A stretch of DNA of 32,953 bases, taken from positions 1 through 32,953 of IMG/VR virus record IMGVR_UViG_3300046660_000391, one strand, 5' to 3'. Position numbers and translations under genes: made by a program. Source of the DNA: a virus. Each line of letters opens with the position of its first letter. Position 1 is the stretch's first letter. The notes below the pieces were generated by a model. That model saw only the letters and a list, made by a program, of their open reading frames with translations, ran no database searches and was not told where the DNA came from. Below are positions 1 to 6,155 of this stretch, piece after piece.

Positions 1-4
1 GTCC

Positions 5-463
5 TTAGCTCGAAGGTTTGACTTTCGACCCCTCCCCCTGGGGGGTGTCGGGTCGAGGGTCGCGGCCTTGGCGGGCGAGGTCGGCGAGGTGTGCGGCGAG
101 GGTGGGGAGGCCGAGGCGCTGGGCCAGGTCATCCAGGGCCATCAGGCCTTGGCGTTCGAGACGTTGCTTCCACTGGTCGTGGCAGGTCTTGCAGCTGCTG
201 ACCCAGAACAGCTTGAGCCAGAACAGCCATTGCTGGCCTTGGTGCGGATAGAGGTGGTCGGTCAGGGTGGCGGGGACGGTGTCGCCCGCGAGGTCGCAGT
301 AGCGGCAGCATGGGTCGTTGCGGATGTGGCCGGCGGACGCCTTGTCCCAGGCCGTGGTGTATCCGCGCTGCCGGGCCGATCCGCGCCGCAGGTCCGCCGC
401 TCTGTTGGTCTCGCGCCTTGTCGGCGCGGACGGCGGCCGATAGTTGGGCGGCATGTCAGGCAT
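5..463 (-). CDS. HNH endonuclease (terminase-associated type)
   Basis: A 152-residue HNH nuclease. The visible zinc/HNH signature is C53xxC56, then a DHLYPH block (residues 69-74) holding the metal-binding D/H pair, then CKTCHD (91-96) with the final CxxCH. Size and order match the small phage HNH proteins encoded just upstream of terminase small subunit in HK97-like phages, where they help terminase cleave concatemers during packaging. That role is known for the family and inferred here. The gene is separated from nusG by a terminator (481-511) and preceded by a GGAG ribosome site, so it probably heads the late operon. The stop codon lies only five bases from the window edge, and terminase would be expected to the left. 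M1 or M4 could be the start. Confidence 0.85.
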   Translation of the reverse strand: MPDMPPNYRPPSAPTRRETNRAADLRRGSARQRGYTTAWDKASAGHIRNDPCCRYCDLAGDTVPATLTDHLYPHQGQQWLFWLKLFWVSSCKTCHDQWKQRLERQGLMALDDLAQRLGLPTLAAHLADLARQGRDPRPDTPQGEGSKVKPSS

Positions 464-480
464 GGGCCGCTCCGATGGGC

Positions 481-511
481 AAAGCCCGCCACGTCAGACG
501 CGGCGGGCTTT
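481..511 (-). terminator. Intrinsic terminator-like hairpin after nusG
   Basis: A perfect 10-bp inverted repeat (AAAGCCCGCC / GGCGGGCTTT) with an 11-base loop lies in the 95-base gap between the nusG stop and the HNH start. Read on the minus strand it is a GC-rich stem ending in CTTTG, a weak U-tract. It would separate the early-left operon from the HNH/packaging genes. Its position directly behind a gene for an antitermination-family protein suggests a regulated terminator. Confidence 0.65.
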
Positions 512-558
512 GGGATGTCAGATGATGGTGGGGTCTAGAACGGCTACCGCACTCCTGC

Positions 559-1134
559 TCACCTCAGTAGGAGCGGAGTGACAACCTGACGGGACATGCG
601 CCCGAGAAGCTCTACGAATATCACCGCTCGATTCTCGTCAAGCAATTCCTCGAACACGGCGTCGATGTCGCACGACGTTCCGACCAGCCGCACGGCCTGG
701 CCTTGCTTCCAGGTCGCCTTGACCGAGGCCCGCGAGGCGAGGCGGATCATACCCGCTTCCTCCCGATCCATGATGATCTGCACTTGGCGGTCAGGCACCG
801 AAGCGGGCTTGTCGCCCACCATCATCACTGCGCTCACCCCGACCGTTGAACTGATCGACCGCCATTGGTCGATCGTCGGCTCGAAGCGCACGAACACGAT
901 GCCGGGGATGAACGCCCGGATCATCCGCCGCTTGGGGCGGCGCTGCGTCGCCTCTTCCTCGCTCAACGCCATGGGCAGATAGACCTCGAAGCCTTGCTGA
1001 ATGAGGTTCTGCTTGGCCACCCGTTCGGCGTGCGGCTTGGTCTGCACAACGCGCCAGCGCCGCACCGGAGGCGGGTCGGTCGCGACTTCCTCGCCAGGCC
1101 ACACCACCACCTCGGTCTTCAACATCGCGCCCAT
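559..1134 (-). CDS. NusG/RfaH-family transcription antiterminator
   Basis: A 191-residue NusG paralogue. Residues about 26-128 form the NGN domain (starting with the typical W-x-V-V-x-T-K-P-x-x-E pattern and containing F-I-P-G-I-V-F-V), which binds the RNA polymerase clamp in known family members. Residues about 143-188 form a KOW-like domain (KQGQAVRL, then an ELLGR stretch). It starts by a TGATG overlap with the upstream replication gene. It is the last gene of the early-left operon and is followed at once by a terminator and then the HNH gene. By analogy with specialised NusG paralogues (RfaH, phage Q/N function) it probably lets polymerase read through into the late genes. This regulatory role is an inference. 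A general NusG role is unlikely because the host has its own. Confidence 0.85.
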   Translation of the reverse strand: MGAMLKTEVVVWPGEEVATDPPPVRRWRVVQTKPHAERVAKQNLIQQGFEVYLPMALSEEEATQRRPKRRMIRAFIPGIVFVRFEPTIDQWRSISSTVGVSAVMMVGDKPASVPDRQVQIIMDREEAGMIRLASRASVKATWKQGQAVRLVGTSCDIDAVFEELLDENRAVIFVELLGRMSRQVVTPLLLR

Positions 1135-2183
1135 CAGCCTTGCCCTTCCACTCGCACGCCCAAAGTCTTCAACACGTCGCCCGCCTCGGTCCGCAGCTTC
1201 TTGCCGCGCTCCTTGAGTCGGGGATCAATCACCCTCGCCACCTCATCGAACCCGCACGGGTCGAGCCAGCTGACCACCCAGGCCTCGCCCTTGGCGGCCA
1301 CCACGGCGGCGCGGACCTTGGCGCAGGCGAACGCCGTTCGCGCCCTCGCCGAGCCCTTAGCGACGCTGGCCTTGCCCACGAAGGTTTCCCAGCGACCGGA
1401 GCTGATCAGCTTGTGCGGAGCCATGGCGTCGCCGCTCGCGCCCCAAGCCTTGGGCGTGGCGACATAGGCGGCCCAGGCCGGCGCGATGGCGGTCAGGTCA
1501 GCGCCGCGCTTCACCTCGCTACGGATCGCGGCCTCGATCTCGCGAACACTGGTGCGGACCAGCAGCCCGGTCGGGCAAGCCGCCAGCACTGCCTTCGCCT
1601 CGCCTTCAGGCGATCGCGCGCCCAGAGGGTGAGCGTTAGCGAACCCTGTCCTCGTATGGCTCTCATTGGGGGTGCAAGCAGTTGCACCCATACGGGTGCA
1701 ACTCGCGTCATCGGCCTCGCCGCTATGGGTGCAAACAGTTGCACCCATAGACCGGGCCTTTTTTGGGGGGCGAGCCGCCACTTCAGCTCGCAGTCGGCGG
1801 CCGTCCTTGCGACGTTCCAGCACCTTCGCCACTACGGCGTAATCGACCATCAATTCATATATCGGCACGTCCCGCGTCCCACGTCGGTAAGTCCGCTCGG
1901 TCAAGCGCAGGTAGACAGCCGGCGCGGGCTTGCCGGCCGCCTCGCGGGCCTTGCGCTCCTGATCGGTCTCGATCCCGCGCAAGGCCAGAAGACGCGTCTG
2001 CACCGTGCGCTCGCTGCATTTCACGCGCTTGGCCAGGTCAGGCACGGTCATCCAGGCGCAGTCGTCATCGTCGGAGATCGCGGCCAGCTTGGCCAAGATC
2101 GAGCCAGACGTTGGGTCGAGCCTTTTGGGCGCGTCCGGAATCGGCCACTCCTCGTCGGCCCAGATGCAGGCTGACTCACTCAT
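1134..2183 (-). CDS. Replication-initiator-like protein with N-terminal winged helix
   Basis: A 349-residue protein. Residues about 25-70 form a helix-turn-helix (LAKRVKCSERTVQTRLLAL), like the start of phage O-type and plasmid initiators. A variable, Cys/Thr-rich middle (about 146-172) is encoded by palindromic repeats. The C-terminal part (about 190-349) is alanine-rich and unrecognised. The start at 2183 is chosen because it overlaps the stop of the methyltransferase gene by eight bases (ATGAGTGA); an upstream in-frame ATG at 2312 would lie deep inside that gene. The arrangement of HTH domain, repeats and C-terminal domain is that of lambda O, where the origin lies inside the initiator gene. 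I see no helicase or primase in the window, so the host machinery would be recruited. The replication role is inferred, and a transcription regulator is the alternative. Confidence 0.6.
   Translation of the reverse strand: MSESACIWADEEWPIPDAPKRLDPTSGSILAKLAAISDDDDCAWMTVPDLAKRVKCSERTVQTRLLALRGIETDQERKAREAAGKPAPAVYLRLTERTYRRGTRDVPIYELMVDYAVVAKVLERRKDGRRLRAEVAARPPKKARSMGATVCTHSGEADDASCTRMGATACTPNESHTRTGFANAHPLGARSPEGEAKAVLAACPTGLLVRTSVREIEAAIRSEVKRGADLTAIAPAWAAYVATPKAWGASGDAMAPHKLISSGRWETFVGKASVAKGSARARTAFACAKVRAAVVAAKGEAWVVSWLDPCGFDEVARVIDPRLKERGKKLRTEAGDVLKTLGVRVEGQG
1327..1341. repeat. GCGAACGSCGTTCGC palindrome, copy 1
   Basis: GCGAACGCCGTTCGC in the C-terminal coding part of the replication gene. 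It is one of about eight dispersed copies of a 15-bp near-perfect palindrome in this window. Confidence 0.75.
1668..1748. repeat. Iteron-like palindromic repeats inside the initiator gene (candidate origin)
   Basis: Five copies of the 8-mer GGGTGCAA occur within 77 bp: plus orientation at 1670-1677, 1694-1701 and 1727-1734, minus orientation at 1682-1689 and 1739-1746. Adjacent copies start exactly 12 bp apart within each group. Positions 1725-1748 form a 24-bp palindrome with perfect 10-bp arms (ATGGGTGCAA / TTGCACCCAT) around a 4-base centre. A C-rich/T-rich run (1757-1770) follows. Regular spacing and location within a putative initiator gene fit initiator-binding iterons. Confidence 0.6.
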
Positions 2184-2886
2184 CGCCGCCACCGCTGAAC
2201 AGATGCGTTTGAACGGCAGGGGGGGGGGCTGGCGCGACAAATAGGTCAGGCTCGCGCAGGGCCGCCTCGATCCGCCGGCAAGCCGTCGCGAAGTGCTTGG
2301 CCGACTTCTCAATCCCGATGAATGGCAGGCCGGCCTTTACAGCGGCAACTCCAGTCGTCCCCGAACCCATGTAAGGGTCCAGAACCACCCCGCCGCGAAG
2401 GTCCGGCAGGTGGGTTAGGCACCACTGCATCACCTGCAGCGGCTTCTGCGTCAGGTGGAACCGCTCTTCGCCGCCCTTCCGGATCATACCATTCCACATC
2501 CACCGTTTCAGGCGAACGGCCTTGGGCAGGTTCGTCCAGGCCAGCTCCGCATCCGCAAAATCGCCGGTGTTTTCCTTGTCCCAAACGAGCCAGCATGACG
2601 TAGGCGGAAGATCGAAGTAATTGCCGCCAAAGATGATCTGCCATCTGGCATTGGCGCACAGCCACGCGATCACTGCCGGGTCGGCCGGTACGCGATCCCA
2701 ATCATCATCGCCGTAATCTGTGGCTTTCGCGCTGGAGTCGCGCGTTCGGTTCTTCGCGGCGGACTCGCCGATACCATAAGGCGGGTCGGTCACCGCCGCC
2801 GCGACTGGAGGCAGCTTGGCGAGCAACTCGCCGCAGTCGCCATGCCAGAGCGTCACCCCTGGAAACCTTTCGCAACGCGCGCTCAT
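2176..2886 (-). CDS. DNA methyltransferase, DPPY type (beta-class order)
   Basis: A 236-residue amino-methyltransferase. Catalytic motif IV is DPPYGIG (residues 34-40). The SAM-binding motif I is DPYMGSGTTG (170-179) and comes after motif IV, the order of beta-class N6-adenine/N4-cytosine enzymes. HLTQKP (144-149) precedes motif I as usual in this class. It methylates DNA with SAM as donor, and the target sequence cannot be read from the protein. No partner restriction enzyme is nearby, so it is an orphan enzyme, probably protecting phage DNA or timing replication. It begins by an ATGA overlap with the gene upstream and overlaps the replication gene by eight bases at its end, so translation is probably coupled. 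Confidence 0.9.
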   Translation of the reverse strand: MSARCERFPGVTLWHGDCGELLAKLPPVAAAVTDPPYGIGESAAKNRTRDSSAKATDYGDDDWDRVPADPAVIAWLCANARWQIIFGGNYFDLPPTSCWLVWDKENTGDFADAELAWTNLPKAVRLKRWMWNGMIRKGGEERFHLTQKPLQVMQWCLTHLPDLRGGVVLDPYMGSGTTGVAAVKAGLPFIGIEKSAKHFATACRRIEAALREPDLFVAPAPPPAVQTHLFSGGGDE

Positions 2887-3581
2887 GCCGGCACCGCCCA
2901 GCGCACGTCATCGGCGCGCTCGAACCGCGCCCGAGTACCCGGCGGGAAGGACCGCCACAGGGGGGCGTTGGGGAACCGCTCGGCGAGCGGCGGCAGGCAC
3001 CAGACGAACAGCGAGTACGACATGGCCGTGCTGGCCTTGGGCCGGTACTCGCCCAGCACCATCGGAACGCGCTCGGCGAAGACCACCTTCATGGTCGCCG
3101 GTTGCAGGCCATGGAACAGGCCGTGGCGGCCGATGGTCTCTTCGAAAGCCGACCGGCACAGCATCGCCACCCCGCGTCGCGCCCTGGTCAGGGCCAGGCG
3201 TGCGAAGGCTTCGGCCGTGCCGTACTCGCCATCGAACGGCGGATTGGTGACGATCCAGTCCGCGCCCCTGATCAGGTCGCCGCCGGCGCCCAGGAAGTCG
3301 ACCACCTCGCCATAGCCGTGCGGGTGAATGTCGGTGGCGTAGACGTTGCTGAACGCCTCGCCCAGGGCGTGGGCCATGTGCCCCTTGCCGCACGCCGGCT
3401 CCCAGCAGCTGCGCGCAGCGGGGTCCAGTTCGAGCAAGCGATGGCCGATGGCCCGCGCCGCCCAAGGCGGCGTCGGGTAGTATTCCAGGCGGCGATGGAG
3501 CGCCTTGACGGGGTCGTCGTCGTACACGTCACGCGGGGCGCGCTGGGCATAGGTCGCACTCGGTACACTGGTCGCGTTCAT
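2883..3581 (-). CDS. SAM-dependent methyltransferase, NPPF type
   Basis: A 232-residue class I methyltransferase. A YYPTPPW segment (35-40) precedes motif I WEPACGKGHMA (60-70, SAM binding), an acidic residue in ATDIHPHG (82-89) and catalytic NPPF (113-116). The NPPF signature indicates N6-adenine (or related) DNA methylation, and such small proteins are common in alphaproteobacterial phages. The start at 3581 is set by an ATGA overlap with the upstream gene; the open frame continues upstream to 3842 but is the shadow of that gene. The C-terminal third (AFEETIGRHG onward) is unrecognised and could hold target recognition. With the next gene it forms a methyltransferase pair, suggesting two different DNA marks. 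Confidence 0.8.
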   Translation of the reverse strand: MNATSVPSATYAQRAPRDVYDDDPVKALHRRLEYYPTPPWAARAIGHRLLELDPAARSCWEPACGKGHMAHALGEAFSNVYATDIHPHGYGEVVDFLGAGGDLIRGADWIVTNPPFDGEYGTAEAFARLALTRARRGVAMLCRSAFEETIGRHGLFHGLQPATMKVVFAERVPMVLGEYRPKASTAMSYSLFVWCLPPLAERFPNAPLWRSFPPGTRARFERADDVRWAVPA

Positions 3582-3835
3582 GGCCGGCGGCGGGCCTCGA
3601 ACAGGTCCAGGCTCGCGCCGAGGTCGGCGCATCGCTGCAGGCTCACAGCCAGCTTCGCGTCGGTGCGCGCCAAACGCTCGCGAAACTCGGTCAGGGCAAA
3701 CGGCGCCCACCAGCACGGCCCGCGCCGAACCGCGAATCCGAACGCCGCGCGGCGGATCGCAACGCCCAGGTTCGGGCAGGCGGGGGGCCACATCAGCTCG
3801 GCGTCCGCGTCCACAATCTCGACGGACGGCCTCAC
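3578..3835 (-). CDS. Hypothetical protein, 85 aa
   Basis: A short gene beginning with GTG inside a GTGA overlap with the upstream stop and ending in an ATGA overlap with the methyltransferase start. The protein has a hydrophobic/aromatic middle (a CWWAPF segment) and an amphipathic C-terminal helix. I do not recognise the family. The perfect junctions on both sides are the main reason to accept it as a gene. Its place beside two methyltransferases suggests an accessory DNA-metabolism role, but nothing in the sequence proves one. Confidence 0.6.
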   Translation of the reverse strand: MRPSVEIVDADAELMWPPACPNLGVAIRRAAFGFAVRRGPCWWAPFALTEFRERLARTDAKLAVSLQRCADLGASLDLFEARRRP

Positions 3836-4572
3836 GCCGCACCTCGCGCCGCGATCTTCGCCCGCAGGCTGGCGACCTCCAGGCTCAGCGACTCGGCGCG
3901 TTCGGCCAGGGCCATGCCATCGGCGATGACGGACTTGGCGCGCGCTTCCAGGGCTTCGAGCCGCGCCGCCAACTCGCCGTCCGCCTCGCAGGCGTCGGGA
4001 CCATAGGCCCGGTCGCGTTCCTCGGCGACCCAGGCGCGCGGCACGCCCAGGCGTTCGGCCAGGGCCTTGTCGCTGCCGCTCTTGGCGTAGCAGGCCCGGT
4101 CGACCAGATAGGCCACGTCCAGCGCTTCCATGATGCGCCGGCGGTCCTCGCGGGTCGCGGTGCGCGGCGGATCGGCAGCGGGGACGCGCACAAGGGTGAC
4201 GGGAGACTTGGTGGCGGCGGGCATGGCGGCCTCTTGGGGCTGGACGATGGGGATAGGCACGACCGGCGCGGCGGGCTGAACGCCCGCGATCCGGCAATAG
4301 GCGGCCCGCTTTTGAGCCGGGCTCAGCGCGGGTTTGGGCCTGGGGGCCGCGCACCGTGGGCACAGGTCGCCGCTGGGTCGCGGCGCGATATGCCAGCCCT
4401 TCAGGCGGAACTTGCCGGCCATGACGCTGACCGCCGTGGGCCGATGCGCGGCGTCATGGACGGCGCAGGTGTGCGGGCACTTGCTGCACGCGGCGATCTG
4501 CACGCGCTGGTGACGACCGGACCCGGCGTCCCAGACGGTGGTGATTTTGAAATGGTCGACGCCCCCGCGCAT
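3832..4572 (-). CDS. Hypothetical zinc-ribbon and coiled-coil protein, 246 aa
   Basis: The N-terminal region has two cysteine clusters, CSKCPHTC (29-36, followed by H39) and CPRC (71-74), consistent with one or two zinc sites. A proline/alanine-rich linker follows. Next comes a helical segment with KALAERLGVPRAWV (about 165-180), which resembles a helix-turn-helix, and then a C-terminal coiled coil of about 40 residues (ARLEALEARAKSV...). The start at 4572 is four bases after the preceding stop and avoids a long overlap. A DNA-binding role is plausible from the zinc cluster and HTH-like helix, but no known family is recognised. Confidence 0.6.
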   Translation of the reverse strand: MRGGVDHFKITTVWDAGSGRHQRVQIAACSKCPHTCAVHDAAHRPTAVSVMAGKFRLKGWHIAPRPSGDLCPRCAAPRPKPALSPAQKRAAYCRIAGVQPAAPVVPIPIVQPQEAAMPAATKSPVTLVRVPAADPPRTATREDRRRIMEALDVAYLVDRACYAKSGSDKALAERLGVPRAWVAEERDRAYGPDACEADGELAARLEALEARAKSVIADGMALAERAESLSLEVASLRAKIAARGAA

Positions 4573-4576
4573 GGTC

Positions 4577-4990
4577 TCAGGCGTCTCCGCCGGGCCGGCC
4601 GCGCCAGGCCTTGGCGTCCAGGGTCTGCTGGTCGTCAATCAGCGCTTCCAGCGCGTCGACCACGCCCTTGAGCGCGATGGCGATGGCCACCCGGCGGCGC
4701 GGCATGCTGGCGTCGACCAGGGCCGCGAACAGGTCGCGCAGCACCGTGGCCACCACCTGGGCCGTCGCGCCCTCGACCGGGAATCCTTCGGCCCCGACCG
4801 TCGCCAGGTCATGGCGCAGGTCCAGCGGCACCGGCGAGCGCTCGCCGTCTCGGATGACGATCAGGTCCAGCGTCTCGACCACGCGCGCCAAGGTCGCCCG
4901 CCAGCGATTGCGGCAGTCAGCGCTCTCTCGCGTGGCGCGGGCTCCCCAGGCCCGGCTGGGGGTGTAGGGGCGCGCGGCGCGATCAATCAC
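4577..4990 (-). CDS. Hypothetical protein, 137 aa
   Basis: The proposed start is GTG at 4990, which overlaps the upstream stop by eight bases (GTGATTGA), the same junction geometry as at the replication gene; an ATG at 5038 would overlap further. The protein is mostly helical with hydrophobic heptads (RVVETLDLIVI, TAQVVATVLRDLFAALVD, GVVDALEALIDD). It has no signal peptide and no catalytic motif I can name. It is part of the early-left operon. Function unknown. Confidence 0.6.
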   Translation of the reverse strand: MIDRAARPYTPSRAWGARATRESADCRNRWRATLARVVETLDLIVIRDGERSPVPLDLRHDLATVGAEGFPVEGATAQVVATVLRDLFAALVDASMPRRRVAIAIALKGVVDALEALIDDQQTLDAKAWRGRPGGDA

Positions 4991-5201
4991 GACCGCCGCC
5001 GCTGCGATGCATGGGATAGCGGATGCCGTCGCGGTCATGCACCCGCCGCAGGGCCTCGGCCCGCTCCAGCCGATCGGGGCGCGGATCGCCCAGCAACAGG
5101 CCGGTCAGCACCCGGCGCGGCGGCTTGCGATCCTGGTCGGTGCGGCGCATCGAGAAGGCGACGCCGCCACCTTCGAAATTGGGCAGGGTTCCGCCTCTCA
5201 T
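4983..5201 (-). CDS. Hypothetical small basic protein, 72 aa
   Basis: The start at 5201 is fixed by an ATGA overlap with the CII-like gene; an ATG at 5219 is also in frame. The protein is rich in Arg/Gly/Asp, with a central RKPPRRVLTGLLLGDPRPDRLERAEALRRV region that could form a helix. No recognised domain. The tight coupling to its neighbours supports it as a real gene. Function unknown. Confidence 0.5.
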   Translation of the reverse strand: MRGGTLPNFEGGGVAFSMRRTDQDRKPPRRVLTGLLLGDPRPDRLERAEALRRVHDRDGIRYPMHRSGGGRD

Positions 5202-5626
5202 TGGCCGGCGGCCTCGCAACCACGGTCCAGCACCAGGCCAACGTCGCGCAGTTCCTCGGTCGCCTGGGCATGCCGGCGTTTCAGCCGCTCGCGTTCCGTC
5301 GCGGTGATCACGCCATCCTTGGCGGCCAGTCGGATTTCGCGCTGCAGGTCGCTGCCGCTCTCGGCGGCCTCGCAGGCCTCGACCAGCAAGTCACGCGCCT
5401 CGACCGTCTCGGGCCGCGCCTCGAACAGGGCGCGGCTATAGATCGGCTTGCCGCAACCGGCTTCCAGATCGGCGATGACGTCGGCCGGCATGAAGTGCTG
5501 GCCATTGGCGCTCTGGTAGTCCGACAGCATCGGCACGCCGACGCGGCAGAACTTGGCGGCCTCTTCCAGGCTGTCGAACACGTCGAGCAGCTGGCGGGCA
5601 AGGAAGGCGTGACGACGACGGTTCAT
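5198..5626 (-). CDS. CII-like phage regulatory protein (tentative)
   Basis: A 142-residue helical protein. Its N-terminal half (LLDVFDSLEEAAKFC, then VPMLSDYQS, then MPADVIADLE) resembles the helix-turn-helix arrangement of the phage regulatory CII/Cox-type proteins found in proteobacterial phages. The C-terminal half is charged and helical. It is the third gene after the left early promoter, a position similar to cII in lambdoid phages. It could activate repressor synthesis or act at the operators. The family call rests on pattern memory and position, so it is only moderately secure. Both ends are ATGA overlaps. Confidence 0.5.
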   Translation of the reverse strand: MNRRRHAFLARQLLDVFDSLEEAAKFCRVGVPMLSDYQSANGQHFMPADVIADLEAGCGKPIYSRALFEARPETVEARDLLVEACEAAESGSDLQREIRLAAKDGVITATERERLKRRHAQATEELRDVGLVLDRGCEAAGQ

Positions 5627-5811
5627 CGGTCGCTCCGAATATCGGGGGTGGTTTTCTGGGTGACGGCTCTCGGCGCCTGCCGCAGAACGGCTCGGCCCGA
5701 TTCGGGGCGGGGCGAGGCGGCATGCGAAACGCGATCGGCACGACGGTGATGCTCGGGACGGCGCTGGCCAGCGGCGGCGTCAGGTTCGAGCGCGGGGAGA
5801 ACGACCTGCAT
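5623..5811 (-). CDS. Hypothetical small protein, 62 aa
   Basis: Lies between the Cro-like and CII-like genes. It starts by a TGATG overlap with the stop of the Cro-like gene and ends by an ATGA overlap with the next gene. The composition is Arg/Pro/Ala-rich with no recognised motif. The exact junctions are the only strong evidence, and the composition is close to that of a non-coding shadow in a GC-rich genome. Confidence 0.45.
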   Translation of the reverse strand: MQVVLPALEPDAAAGQRRPEHHRRADRVSHAASPRPESGRAVLRQAPRAVTQKTTPDIRSDR

Positions 5812-6068
5812 CAGGCGGCCTCGCAGACGGGCGCCGAATGCTGGCGAGGCACGCCGGCCGGCCATTGCGCATTCGCCGGCCAGTTGGCGGCGAACCACGC
5901 CATGATCGAGTCGTACTTCCGGGCGGTGAAGGACGCGCCGCCGTCCAGGCGCTCGAAGAAGCGCCAATCTCCGGTCGCGAGGCGCGACACGGTGACGGAC
6001 TTCATGCCCCGCGCCCGCCCAAACTCATCGGCGCAGGAAATCAGGTGATGTTTGAGGTCGGCTTCCAT
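5811..6068 (-). CDS. Cro-like DNA-binding protein
   Basis: A small (85 aa) first gene of the early-left operon, transcribed divergently from the repressor gene. Residues about 5-40 can form a helix-turn-helix (a FGRARGMKSVTVSRLATGDW segment). The following region (ARKYDSIMAWFAANWP) resembles the C-terminal helix of small phage Cro/XRE-like proteins. It would compete with the repressor for the shared operators. The start ATG at 6068 lies only seven bases from the predicted -10 element, so the mRNA is probably leaderless or nearly so. The Cro role is inferred from size, position and HTH. Confidence 0.6.
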   Translation of the reverse strand: MEADLKHHLISCADEFGRARGMKSVTVSRLATGDWRFFERLDGGASFTARKYDSIMAWFAANWPANAQWPAGVPRQHSAPVCEAA

Positions 6069-6075
6069 AAGTCGG

Positions 6076-6105
6076 AAAATAGTCGGAGATTTCCGATTGG
6101 GTCAA
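6076..6105 (-). promoter_or_regulatory. Left early promoter for the Cro-like operon
   Basis: On the minus strand, -35 TTGACC (6105-6100), an 18-bp spacer and -10 TATTTT (6081-6076). The spacer is filled by the operator at 6082-6097, so bound repressor would exclude polymerase. The -10 box ends seven bases before the ATG at 6068, predicting a leaderless transcript. Confidence 0.6.
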
Positions 6106-6143
6106 TCGGGAATTTCCGTCTCGCGCCGTCCGACGTTCAATCG

Positions 6144-6149
6144 GATAAT
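6144..6149 (+). promoter_or_regulatory. Putative -10 element of the repressor gene
   Basis: GATAAT lies six bases before the repressor ATG (6156), inside the operator 6140-6155. No good -35 box and no Shine-Dalgarno are visible. This fits a weak maintenance promoter with a leaderless mRNA, as in lambda PRM. Confidence 0.4.
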
Positions 6150-6155
6150 TCCGAC

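Larger units (their letters stand above)
6071..6155. promoter_or_regulatory. Left operator cluster (repressor/Cro binding sites)
   Basis: Three 16-bp near-palindromes of consensus GTCGGA-N4-TCCGAC lie in the gap between the divergent Cro-like and repressor genes: 6082-6097 (GTCGGAGATTTCCGAT), 6105-6120 (ATCGGGAATTTCCGTC) and 6140-6155 (ATCGGATAATTCCGAC). An extra half-site is at 6071-6076. The same sites recur at 7423-7467. The last one abuts the repressor ATG, so occupancy would block repressor transcription (autoregulation). Confidence 0.8.
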
